From: a virus
Reading direction: 5' to 3' (one strand)
Length of the DNA stretch: 64,000 nt
Virus record (IMG/VR): IMGVR_UViG_3300036852_000353
Span: 1 to 64,000 of that record
Positions 49,760 through 56,515 of this stretch are shown in pieces (position 1 is the first letter of the stretch; each line of letters starts with the position of its first letter). A program made the position numbers and the translations under genes. The notes under the pieces were generated by a model. It ran no database searches and was not told the DNA's origin. It was given only the letters and a program-made list of their open reading frames with translations.

Positions 49760-50382
49760 GCCGCCTCCGTCTCGTCCCAGCGGAACGCCAGACCGTTCGC
49801 CGTGATGGTGAACTCGGCGGACCAGCGCGGGCGTTGGTCGTTGTGGTTGCGGCAGTCAGGGTTGACGCAGACGGCGAGGCCGCGGGCCGGGTTCCAGCGC
49901 ATGGTCTTGTGCTGGCAGTACGGGCAGGGCGGTTCCTTCTCGCCGGGCTCCCGGGGCAGGCGGTGCAGTCCGCCCGCCGGGTTGAAGTAGACCTCGGCGC
50001 GGCGGGCCCAGCCGGTGAAGTAGTTCAGGATGGCGAGGACATCATTGTCGTCGCAGGCCTCGCAGAGGTTGACCACCGAGTCGACGGCGTAGCGGGTGTT
50101 GTCGGCGGAGGAACCCCGCCGCTTCAGGTACCCGCCGGTGACGCGTTCCTTGAGGTGGATTTCCAGGCGTCGTATCTCCTGGTGGAATTCGAGCGTCAAC
50201 TCCGCGGCGACAGAATTCCATGGAATGGGCGCCACGGAGCGCTTGTGGTGCGGTATCGGCGCCTGATATTCGCCGGTGACCTGCCGGTATGGCACGGCGA
50301 GTTCGAGGGTGTTGTGGAGGCGAAGTGCGTGGTCGGCGGTGGTGCGCAGGCGTGCGCGGAGGCTCCCCGGCTCATGGATCAT
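49756..50382 (-). CDS. zinc-ribbon phage protein (DUF7341-like)
   Basis: 208 residues: a helical N-terminal half with WNSVAAELTLEFHQE, then CPYC...CVNPDC near residues 152-177. The arrangement of a helical domain plus C-terminal zinc ribbon resembles the DUF7341-type proteins of actinobacteriophages. Possibly DNA-binding. Confidence 0.6.
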   Translation of the reverse strand: MIHEPGSLRARLRTTADHALRLHNTLELAVPYRQVTGEYQAPIPHHKRSVAPIPWNSVAAELTLEFHQEIRRLEIHLKERVTGGYLKRRGSSADNTRYAVDSVVNLCEACDDNDVLAILNYFTGWARRAEVYFNPAGGLHRLPREPGEKEPPCPYCQHKTMRWNPARGLAVCVNPDCRNHNDQRPRWSAEFTITANGLAFRWDETEAA

Positions 50383-50415
50383 GCTGGAATTGTAACCAGT
50401 AATGCGGGAAAGAAA

Positions 50416-50449
50416 GCCCCGCCCCCGGAATTCCTCCCGGGGGCGGGGC
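50416..50449 (-). terminator. strong GC hairpin terminator
   Basis: 13 bp perfect stem (50416-50428 with 50437-50449). On the minus strand it lies after the lipoprotein gene; a plus-strand T-run follows on the other side. Confidence 0.7.
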
Positions 50450-50498
50450 GCATTTTGTTTTTCTGACGTATTGAATTACGTCGTGGTGTGTCGTGTCA

Positions 50499-50864
50499 TC
50501 ATCCGTCGTCTGGTTCTTCGGCACCGGCGCCGTGTGTGCTCACTACGGCCGTGGGGCCCGGTACCCAGTCGCCGCCGCACTTCTTGGGGTCCTGCACCAC
50601 AATCATCTGGGATCCGTTGTAGTCGGTGTTGGTGCCCTCGATGAGACGCCACGGCGGGGCGCCCGCCACGCACTTCGTGGAGACGTTGCCGTACCCGTCG
50701 GGCATGTTGGTGACGATGGCCGGGGTGTCGTCGCCACCCTTCTTGCCGGTGCTGCTGGTGGCTACCGGCGCGTCGCCCATGCCCTTGCTGTCGTTGTCCC
50801 TGCTGCAGCCGGTGGCCGTCAGAGCGAGAGTGGCCGCCGCGGCGGCTGCGAGCCAGCGCCTCAT
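50499..50864 (-). CDS. lipoprotein
   Basis: 121 residues. Signal peptide with an Arg pair, an Ala/Leu core and a lipobox LTATGC with the lipidated Cys at residue 20. The mature part is hydrophilic and has two further Cys. Phage lipoproteins on the cell surface often block superinfection; that role is inferred. ATGA overlap with the TerD gene. Confidence 0.75.
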   Translation of the reverse strand: MRRWLAAAAAATLALTATGCSRDNDSKGMGDAPVATSSTGKKGGDDTPAIVTNMPDGYGNVSTKCVAGAPPWRLIEGTNTDYNGSQMIVVQDPKKCGGDWVPGPTAVVSTHGAGAEEPDDG

Positions 50865-51445
50865 GCGTACTGAGCCGCTCGTGCCATCAGGACATCCTGG
50901 CTGCTGGCGGTGAAAAGCTCGTCGATCAGCGACAGCTCCCACTCCTGACCGGCGCGCTTGGCGCGGAGCATGGCGCAGGTGTTCTGGCTGGAGTTGATGG
51001 TGACGCGCGAGGGCTCCCACGCCTGGCCGTCGACCGTGATCTCCACGGTCACGGAGGAGACGTCGCGGAAGGAGACGCCCGGCTTGTAGGCGGAGATGCA
51101 GAAGACGAGTGTGTCGACGTAGGCCGGGACGGTGGAGAGGTCGACCTCGTGGGCCTCTCGGGAGAGCGGGTCTTTCTTGCCGAAGGGCAGCTTGCGCCCC
51201 TTGGCGTCCTTCCCGGCGACGAGAGAGCCGTTGTTGAAGGGATCGGTGTCGTCGAACCAGCAGATGCCCTTGGCGGCGGTCCCGAGCAGGCCCACGGTAA
51301 TGATGTCGAGGTCGACACCCACGGCAGACTTCACCTTCCCCGCCAGGGACTTGTCGCCGCCGCTGGTGCCCTTCCAGGCGCCCCCCACACGGACATTGCG
51401 GCCGGTCACGCGGACGGCGGGGCCGTCCTTCGTCATGCTGTGCAT
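50861..51445 (-). CDS. TerD-domain protein
   Basis: 194 residues. The TerD fold shows as VRVGGAWKG near the start, VDLDIITVGLL, CWFDDTDPFNNGSLVAGKDAKG (in parts), EVDLSTVPAYVDTLVFCIS, and the SSVTVEITVDGQ strand. TerD proteins bind calcium and belong to stress and phage-resistance gene sets, often with vWA proteins. The start carries the 13-base ACCGACAAGGAAG leader (51458-51470). Confidence 0.75.
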   Translation of the reverse strand: MHSMTKDGPAVRVTGRNVRVGGAWKGTSGGDKSLAGKVKSAVGVDLDIITVGLLGTAAKGICWFDDTDPFNNGSLVAGKDAKGRKLPFGKKDPLSREAHEVDLSTVPAYVDTLVFCISAYKPGVSFRDVSSVTVEITVDGQAWEPSRVTINSSQNTCAMLRAKRAGQEWELSLIDELFTASSQDVLMARAAQYA

Positions 51446-51488
51446 AGAGGTGGTTCTCTTCCTTGTCGGTGGTACAGAAGGCAGCCCG

Positions 51489-51839
51489 CTACTGTGCGGA
51501 CTGCCGGTTTTCCTGCGCGAGGCGGCTGGTGTTCGCCTCGTTGCGGGCCAGGATCTCGCCGGGCGGTGTCTGTCCCTCCCCGTAGCCGGGGACTTCGTCC
51601 AGTGTCCAGACGGTGACCTTCCTCCAGACCCGCAGGTCCGTGTCATCCGGGTCCTTGGCGAGGTGGTAAGCCTGGATCCTGGTGACCTCGTCCCGGTCCA
51701 CGCGTTCGTTGGTGGACTGCACCCAAGCGCCATGGGACAGCTTGGTCTGCATGACGTAGACCGGTTCGGTTTCGATGACGTACCCCTGAAGCTGGTCGAT
51801 CTTCAGCGGATCGTTCTTCCACAGTTCCTCGTCGGGCAT
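51489..51839 (-). CDS. hypothetical protein
   Basis: 116 residues, acidic, with strands GYVIETEPVYVMQTK and LRVWRKVTVWTLDEV. It sits upstream of the TerD gene. No family recognised. Confidence 0.6.
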   Translation of the reverse strand: MPDEELWKNDPLKIDQLQGYVIETEPVYVMQTKLSHGAWVQSTNERVDRDEVTRIQAYHLAKDPDDTDLRVWRKVTVWTLDEVPGYGEGQTPPGEILARNEANTSRLAQENRQSAQ

Positions 51840-51946
51840 ACGACACCTTTCACCAGGGGCAAAACGCGAGAAACCCGCAGTGCAAGCACCCGAGAGATGA
51901 GGAACTTGCACTGCGGGAGCGCCGTGGCATGGGCCGCGGCGCTTCG

Positions 51947-52020
51947 TACGCACGGAGGGACTTGAACCCCCATCATCCAGGACCTGAACCTGGCGCCTCT
52001 GCCAATTGGACTACGTGCGC
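51947..52020 (-). tRNA. tRNA, anticodon CAG (Leu by codon), class I shape
   Basis: Acceptor GCGCACG with CGTGCGT, anticodon arm CCAGG-TTCAGGT-CCTGG, T-arm GGGGG-TTCAAGT-CCCTC, discriminator A. The variable loop has only five bases, whereas bacterial tRNA-Leu normally has a long variable arm. Either the phage tRNA is charged with another amino acid, or it is an unusual leucine tRNA. Confidence 0.75.
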
Positions 52021-52077
52021 TCGTTCACCCGCAGCTTTGATGCACACGGGTGAACTCTATGCTATTCACTACCCTCA

Positions 52078-52203
52078 TCAAGCGGCAGTCATTGGTGTTT
52101 CCTCGCCGGACCACTGCACTCCGGCGAGGAACTGATGCGAAACCCCGTCGTGCACTTCCGCATCCACCACTGAGGTGCGTGCATGCGGCATGTCTTCAGG
52201 CAC
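52078..52203 (-). CDS. small hypothetical protein downstream of Ro60
   Basis: 41 residues from a GTG behind the 13-base leader ACCGACAAGGAAG (52215-52227). Acidic, with HQFLAGVQWSGEE. The overlapping ATG at 52205 would give a different 38-residue frame; composition favours the GTG frame. Confidence 0.4.
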   Translation of the reverse strand: MPEDMPHARTSVVDAEVHDGVSHQFLAGVQWSGEETPMTAA

Positions 52204-52267
52204 ATGCCGCGCACCTTCCTTGTCGGTGCGGGCCGGAAGACCTCCCCAGGTGCGTCCGGCCCGCGGA

Positions 52268-53938
52268 TCAATCGCCCTGGGACACCGCATCCCAGGGCCA
52301 GACGCCCGCCACTCCCGCTTCGAGCATCGGGATCAGCTTGAACGCCTGGTCAGTTAGTCCGCCAAGCGTGAAGCGGGCATCACTGCCGCTCGGCATGGCG
52401 GAGGCCGTGTATCCCGCGAAGTTCCACATGTACACGGGAACGTTGAGAGGGACGACGGCGTCGATGCGGGTGTGCTCGACGCTGTAGCCGTTCTCGTTGG
52501 AGGGCAGGTACCCGGGCTGGGTCTGCTCGTCGGTGATGATGACGACACGGTCGTGGTTGTTGTAGTGGCGGCGGACAGCGGCGGGGATGTTGGTGCCCCA
52601 GTCCTTGCCGAACTGCTCGACCAGGGGCAGCACACTGGTGCCCTTCTTGACCGTGATCTCCCGGGACTGGCCGTGAAATTCGACCAGGGTCGGGATCTCG
52701 GCACGTACAGCCAGCGCGGACCCGAAAACAGCGGCCTGGTCGGCGCGGGAGATGTCTTTCATCTTCATGTTCGGGAACTTGTGATCCCAGTCGGGGAACA
52801 TCGACGGGCTGCGGTCCACGAGGATCAGCGTGCGCCCGCCGAGGGAGGGCACGTTGGCCAGTGAGTGGTTCAGTGCCTGTTCCAGCGGATAGGCCCAGCG
52901 CAGCAACCCGGCGTCCTTCGTCGCGCGGTGGGCGGCGAGAAAGCGGAAGGGGAACTGCCGCGACCGCGCGATGACGTCGGCGTCGGTCAGCGCGGACACG
53001 ATCTGCTGGGCGACCTTGTCAGAGACCCCTGCCTGGTCGAAGTTCCGCAAATTGCGGATCTGCGACATGATGCCCATGGACGGGATCATCGCTTCCCAGG
53101 CCGCCTTGTCCAATGGGCCCTGCAGCCATCCGGCCAACGCCTCCCACGTCATCCCCGCTTTGGCGAGGATCTCCGGACCGTCGGGGCCGGTGACCACCGC
53201 ACGGCGTTCCTCGACCGGCATCTCCATCAGCCTCTTGCGTGCCGTGAGTGTCCGGTTCGAGTCGGGCGGTACCGCGGTGTCGGGGTGGTGGCGGCGGTCG
53301 AGGGCGTATTGGAAGACGTCGCCCTGCCACGGCTTGTCGGGGTCCGGCGACGCGTGCACCAGGTTGAGGATGTCGCCGAAGCGGTAGCCCTTGGACGCGG
53401 TGTCGTACTTCAGCAGCGCCTTGCCGTTGTAGAGACGGCGTACGGCGTCGGCGATGCCGCGCTTGACGGGCTTGGGTACGTTGCGGCCGTACGTGGACGT
53501 CCAGTAGGCGAGCAGCTCGCCGGGCTCGTCGGCGCGCTGCAGCACGGAGTCGATGACCTTGCGCGAGCCGAGCTGGTTGTGCTGGAGGCGTTCGGCGGTG
53601 AACTCGGCCGCACCAACGAGGGCGGCAGTGCGCATGTTGCCCGGTCCGCGGAGCCACTTGAGCATGTCGGCTGTCCAGACCGGGTCTTCCACGGTGGTCT
53701 TGCGGATGAGGCGGGCGAAGCGGCTGTCACGGTCGATGCCCGACTCGTGGAGATGGTCCTTGCCGTCCAGGAGGGCACCGGACGCCATGAGGAATAGCTC
53801 ACCCTGTGCGGTACGTGTCCATCCCGGCGCGCCGAGGGCGGTCGTGGTGTCGGGGGTCTTGGAGACCGTGGCGATGGGACTCGTGGTCGTGGCGACCGGA
53901 GGCTTGGTCTTGTGGCTGGTGGTGTTGAAGCGGGCCAC
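52268..53938 (-). CDS. Ro60 orthologue (TROVE + vWA domains)
   Basis: 556 residues. Residues 40-360 are the helical-repeat TROVE ring (MLKWLRGPGNMRTAALV, YWTSTYGRNVPKPVKRGIAD, in parts). Residues 368-550 form a vWA domain with the metal motif DRSPSM (375-380), a Thr in GTNIP and ITDEQ. Known: Ro60 binds Y RNAs on its outer surface and threads misfolded RNA ends through the ring; in bacteria it also tethers Y RNAs to nucleases. Here it is directly downstream of six Y-RNA-like units. GTG start with the GACAAGGAAG leader. Confidence 0.9.
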   Translation of the reverse strand: MARFNTTSHKTKPPVATTTSPIATVSKTPDTTTALGAPGWTRTAQGELFLMASGALLDGKDHLHESGIDRDSRFARLIRKTTVEDPVWTADMLKWLRGPGNMRTAALVGAAEFTAERLQHNQLGSRKVIDSVLQRADEPGELLAYWTSTYGRNVPKPVKRGIADAVRRLYNGKALLKYDTASKGYRFGDILNLVHASPDPDKPWQGDVFQYALDRRHHPDTAVPPDSNRTLTARKRLMEMPVEERRAVVTGPDGPEILAKAGMTWEALAGWLQGPLDKAAWEAMIPSMGIMSQIRNLRNFDQAGVSDKVAQQIVSALTDADVIARSRQFPFRFLAAHRATKDAGLLRWAYPLEQALNHSLANVPSLGGRTLILVDRSPSMFPDWDHKFPNMKMKDISRADQAAVFGSALAVRAEIPTLVEFHGQSREITVKKGTSVLPLVEQFGKDWGTNIPAAVRRHYNNHDRVVIITDEQTQPGYLPSNENGYSVEHTRIDAVVPLNVPVYMWNFAGYTASAMPSGSDARFTLGGLTDQAFKLIPMLEAGVAGVWPWDAVSQGD

Positions 53939-53985
53939 GCCTGTCCTTCCTTGTCATCGCACCAGCCGGTGGCTGGTGATCAGGT

Positions 53986-54117
53986 GTCCCCGAGATCAGG
54001 TCGGTATCGGAACAAGGCGTCTTGGGCCACTCGACCACACCAGCAAGCTGGCGACGGGATTCGAACCCGCGTCTCCCTCTGGAAAGGAGAAGTAGCCGAT
54101 ACCTTCGCACCGGGGAC
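53986..54117 (-). ncRNA. Y RNA unit 1, YrlA type with tRNA-mimic module
   Basis: Outer stem GTCCCCG/CGGGGAC, then GGTGCGAA and an 8 bp stem GGTATCGG/CCGATACC with GACCTGATCT on the return side. Inside: a T-arm-like hairpin (GCGGG-TTCGAAT-CCCGT), then CGCCAGC pairing with GCTGGTG across a TT loop (an acceptor-like stem that is closed), then a D-arm-like hairpin (GTCGAGTGGCCCAAGAC). T-arm before D-arm with the Ro-binding stem in the anticodon place is the YrlA design. Adjacent to the Ro60 gene. Confidence 0.8.
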
Positions 54118-54121
54118 GTCG

Positions 54122-54199
54122 TGGGAGATGAGGGATTCGAACCCTCTCGCGACCGGGGCCTGCCGGTGCTTCAGCCGTGTGTCTGGCCAGGACTCTCCC
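54122..54199 (-). tRNA. tRNA-like sequence, identity unresolved
   Basis: Acceptor GGGAGAG/ATCTCCC (six pairs), T-arm GAGGG-TTCGAAT-CCCTC and discriminator A are normal. The anticodon region is not: the best stem (ACCGG/CCGGT) encloses only six bases (CAGGCC) without the invariant T33, while a GAA reading lacks a stem. It may be a defective tRNA or a tRNA-shaped RNA with another job. Confidence 0.5.
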
Positions 54200-54214
54200 G
54201 TGTTCAGTTATATG

Positions 54215-54250
54215 CTGACGGGCTGCGGGAACCACCCCGCAGCCCGTCAG
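54215..54250. other. perfect 15 bp hairpin inside the tRNA/Y RNA array
   Basis: Arms 54215-54229 and 54236-54250, with six bases between, GC-rich. It lies between the unresolved tRNA-like unit and tRNA-Phe. No T-tract follows on the minus strand. It could be a processing signal or a partial terminator. Confidence 0.6.
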
Positions 54251-54282
54251 TGTGGCCGGACCCACCCGGATACCAGACCAAG

Positions 54283-54357
54283 TGGAACATGGGGGAATCG
54301 AACCCCCGACCTCTCGCTTTTCAGACGAGCGCTCTCTCCGAGCTGAGCTAATGTTCC
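54283..54357 (-). tRNA. tRNA-Phe (anticodon GAA)
   Basis: Acceptor GGAACAT/ATGTTCC, D-arm GCTCAGCTCGGAGAGAGC, anticodon arm CTCGT-CTGAAAA-GCGAG, T-arm GGGGG-TTCGATT-CCCCC, discriminator A. All canonical. Confidence 0.92.
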
Positions 54358-54489
54358 GGGTGACCCCTCCCTGTGACGGAAGGGGCAGCGCGACTCGGGA
54401 CGATCACTCCGGGGTATTCAAGGAAGTGACTCCATCACGCTTCTCCAGCGGCCCGTGAAGGCGTACTGCACTGGAGCCGATTTCGGTTG

Positions 54490-54564
54490 TAGGGCCTGGA
54501 GGACTTGAACCTCCGACCACTTGCGTATCAGGCAAGTGCTCTAACCGGGCTGAGCTAAGACCCC
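54490..54564 (-). tRNA. tRNA-Ile (anticodon GAT)
   Basis: Acceptor GGGGTCT/AGGCCCT with a G-T end pair, D-arm GCTCAGCCCGGTTAGAGC, anticodon arm CTTGC-CTGATAC-GCAAG, T-arm GGAGG-TTCAAGT-CCTCC, discriminator A. Canonical apart from the terminal wobble. It lies 3 bases from Y RNA unit 2. Confidence 0.88.
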
Positions 54565-54567
54565 TAG

Positions 54568-54713
54568 GTGCCTGAGATCAAGATCGACGACACTGTTCGT
54601 ACCAATGCTCTACCAACTGAGCTACCGGACAGAGGGGGGAGCTGCCCGGACAGGACTTGAACCTGTGACCTTTGGTTCCCTGTGAAGTAGGTATCGTCTG
54701 TCGCACCAGGCAC
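54568..54713 (-). ncRNA. Y RNA unit 2, YrlA type with tRNA-mimic module
   Basis: Outer stem GTGCCTG/CAGGCAC, GGTGCGAC on the 5' side and CTTGATCTC on the 3' side, with inner GACGA/TCGTC pairing. Module: T-arm-like ACAGG-TTCAAGT-CCTGT, acceptor-like CCGGGCA with TGTCCGG closed by an 11-base C-rich loop, then D-arm-like GCTCAGTTGGTAGAGC. Same order as units 1 and 5. Confidence 0.8.
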
Positions 54714-54722
54714 ATGATGTGA

Positions 54723-54792
54723 CTGTCTGAGATCAGATCGGCGTCAGGGGGGACTTTTATCAGAAGTACCCTGTTGCCTGCGCACCAGACAG
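54723..54792 (-). ncRNA. Y RNA unit 3, short form without tRNA module
   Basis: 70 bases. Outer stem CTGTCTG/CAGACAG, GGTGCGCA on the 5' side, GATCTGATCTC on the 3' side, inner CAGGG/CCCTG stem and an ACTT/AAGT-closed apical loop with the TACTTCT sequence shared by units 1, 2 and 4. Confidence 0.7.
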
Positions 54793-54803
54793 AAGTCATG
54801 CGC

Positions 54804-54881
54804 GCGCCTGAGGTCAAGAGTGGGCGTTCCGGCGTGATTTCACCAGAAGAAGTAGCCGGGGGTGCCGTTCGCACCAGGCGC
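54804..54881 (-). ncRNA. Y RNA unit 4, short form without tRNA module
   Basis: 78 bases. Outer stem GCGCCTG/CAGGCGC, GGTGCGAA on the 5' side, CTTGACCTC on the 3' side, inner CCGGC/GCCGG stem, and the shared CTACTTCT in the loop. Confidence 0.7.
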
Positions 54882-54912
54882 ACAATGGTTGGCACTCTGT
54901 TGAGTTGTCTAG

Positions 54913-54987
54913 GACAGACGACGGGATTTGAACCCGCACTGCCCCCTCGCATGGCGGGGGCGTGCTGCCAACTACACCACGTCCGTC
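54913..54987 (-). tRNA. tRNA-like, anticodon unclear (CAT or ATG)
   Basis: Acceptor ACGGACG/CGTCTGT extendable to eight pairs (GACGGACG/CGTCTGTC), D-arm GTGTAGTTGGCAGCAC, T-arm GCGGG-TTCAAAT-CCCGT. The anticodon stem CCCCC/GGGGG leaves a 9-base loop GCCATGCGA, or a 7-base loop with one mismatch reading CAT; base 33 is then C, not T. The 8-pair acceptor with C73 recalls tRNA-His, but the anticodon is not GTG. Confidence 0.6.
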
Positions 54988-54992
54988 AGGTG

Positions 54993-55130
54993 TACTGCCC
55001 GAGATCAAGTCGACGACGCGTTCGTAAGCGCTCTGCCAGACTGAGCCACCGGCCGACAGCCGGGCGGGATTTGAACCCGCGACCTCTCCATTAACGGTGG
55101 AAGAATTCGTCATCTGCGCACCGGGCAGTA
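54993..55130 (-). ncRNA. Y RNA unit 5, YrlA type with tRNA-mimic module
   Basis: Outer stem TACTGCCCG/CGGGCAGTA (9 bp), GGTGCGCA on the 5' side, CTTGATCTC on the 3' side, inner GACGA/TCGTC. Module: TTCCA-CCGTTAA-TGGAG hairpin, T-arm-like GCGGG-TTCAAAT-CCCGC, acceptor-like CCGGCTG with CGGCCGG joined by one base, then D-arm-like GCTCAGTCTGGCAGAGC. Confidence 0.8.
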
Positions 55131-55204
55131 TTGAGCGGCCCACCTTGGCGGGTGGCCCACCCTCGGTTGCACTCAGGCCTTGAGATGCCACCGAAATTTT
55201 GGTT

Positions 55205-55280
55205 CGAACGGCAGAGGTCCGTGGCGTCGCCGGGTCGTATCTTGGAAGGAAGGAACCGGCTCCTTCGCACCTGCCGTTCG
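55205..55280 (-). ncRNA. Y RNA unit 6, short form, first in the array
   Basis: 76 bases. Outer stem CGAACGGCAG/CTGCCGTTCG (10 bp), GGTGCGAAGGAG on the 5' side, CGGACCTC on the 3' side, inner GCCGG/CCGGC. Its 5' end lies ten bases from a promoter's -10 box, so it could be transcribed from its own first base. Confidence 0.7.
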
Positions 55281-55289
55281 AGTGCGTTC

Positions 55290-55317
55290 ACACTATCACC
55301 GCCGGTGACTCTGTCAA
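55290..55317 (-). promoter_or_regulatory. sigma-70-type promoter of the tRNA/Y RNA array
   Basis: On the minus strand TTGACA (complement of 55312-55317), a 16-base spacer, and TAGTGT (complement of 55290-55295). The expected start near 55283 matches the 5' end of Y RNA unit 6 within a few bases. It is the clearest promoter in the window. Confidence 0.65.
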
Positions 55318-55377
55318 CGCGCTTTCTTGCTTTAGTCGGCTGAAAGTTCTGACCGGGTTTCAGAACGCTGCCTCATG

Positions 55378-55716
55378 TCAACTAGCTTTGGCCATAGGTT
55401 TGTTGACGGTGCGCAGCGGGATCGTGGTTTCCGTGTCGTCGCTGTCGAACGAATGGCTGGTCGGCATATTTCGCATGACCTCGTTGATGTCGTCCTGAAG
55501 GTAGAACGTGTTGTTCTCGCCTTGCAGGCGGCGCAGTTCTCCGCGCAGGAACTTGACATCTGAAGTCAGTGAAAGGTTGTGCTCCTGTGAGGACTTGTAG
55601 GCCTGGTAGATCTCCTGCATCCGGCGGTTGATGCGTCTCTTGCCTCTGCCGGGGGAGATGACACCGATGGCGAAGGTCAGCAGCCAGAAGACACGGCCGG
55701 GTTTGCGTGGTGCCAT
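55378..55716 (-). CDS. membrane-anchored coiled-coil protein
   Basis: 112 residues: basic start, one membrane segment (VFWLLTFAIGVI, residues 9-20), a basic patch, then a coiled coil (SDVKFLRGELRRLQGEN). GACAAGGAAG leader at 55730-55739. It lies upstream of the RNA array. Function unknown. Confidence 0.6.
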   Translation of the reverse strand: MAPRKPGRVFWLLTFAIGVISPGRGKRRINRRMQEIYQAYKSSQEHNLSLTSDVKFLRGELRRLQGENNTFYLQDDINEVMRNMPTSHSFDSDDTETTIPLRTVNKPMAKAS

Positions 55717-55760
55717 AGGCGGTGTACGCCTTCCTTGTCATGGCATGTCCTGATGTCCGA

Positions 55761-56129
55761 TCAGGCGGCCAGGGTGCCCTTGTCGTCCGTGGACGGTTCG
55801 GTGCCCGTGATGCGCTGTGTCTGCTCCTGCGGGGCGGCGCTGTGCACGCCCCGATGTCGGAGGTAACTGGCGTACCAGTTTTCGACCTCGGTCAGGTCGA
55901 AGACGGAGCGTCCCTTGCCTCCGTTGGCCGTTCCTGTTGTCTGGACGGCTTCAGGAAAATCGTTGAAGTGGCGGTAGTGCCACCACTTGTGTACTAGCTG
56001 TCGGCTGATCGGACGTGGACGAGTCGGGTAGAGCTTGTTGAGGTGTTCCGCCGCCTTGGCGAAGCCCCCCCGGTCAGCAGTGCCGTCGTCGTCTACAACC
56101 GGTTCAGCCGGACGTTCCTTGTCAGTCAT
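55761..56129 (-). CDS. HTH DNA-binding protein
   Basis: 122 residues. Residues 25-90 look like a MerR/excisionase-type winged helix: ISRQLVHKWWHYRHFNDFPEAV, then SVFDLTEVENWYASYL. Acidic N-terminus. GGGGAGG site fixes the start. It may regulate the minus-strand middle operon. Confidence 0.65.
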   Translation of the reverse strand: MTDKERPAEPVVDDDGTADRGGFAKAAEHLNKLYPTRPRPISRQLVHKWWHYRHFNDFPEAVQTTGTANGGKGRSVFDLTEVENWYASYLRHRGVHSAAPQEQTQRITGTEPSTDDKGTLAA

Positions 56130-56515
56130 CCGTACCTCCCCGTGTTGCATGCGGTGGTGCGGGGGCCGGATGTGGACCGGCACAGGGGTCTGGTTTTCCG
56201 CCAGGCTGGGCTACCCCGCGTTGGTGTACCGCGTATTGAGAGCAGGCCCACAGTAGACACGAGTAGACGCAGATGCGCCTGCGGGTCTGTCACTTTTGTG
56301 CAACGCCTGTATACGGACTGTGTCACAGCCGTTGCGGGAAGCTGCCGGTCCCTGTGTGCCCGGCAGCTACAGAATGCAGGTTATCCCCCGGCACACGCGC
56401 GACGACACAGGCAGGCTCACGGTGGTCCGTCAAGAATCAGCGGTGATCTCACCCTAACAGGTAAGGGTCGTGTGTTGAAGGAGTGAAGCAGGAGGTGGGA
56501 CGGCGTGTCGGAGCG
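56130..56515. other. 386 bp intergenic region
   Basis: No convincing gene on either strand. It holds a 9 bp hairpin at 56340-56368 and a smaller ACCCT/AGGGT hairpin at 56451-56468, both after the replication operon's last stop, so probably transcription-end and promoter sequences. Confidence 0.5.

Noticed and set aside
54568-55130. Circularly permuted tRNA genes
   Set aside because: The halves are in permuted order, but the shared outer stems, GGTGCG/GATCTC motifs and adjacent Ro60 gene fit YrlA RNAs better, and the sequence in the anticodon place is a Ro-type stem.
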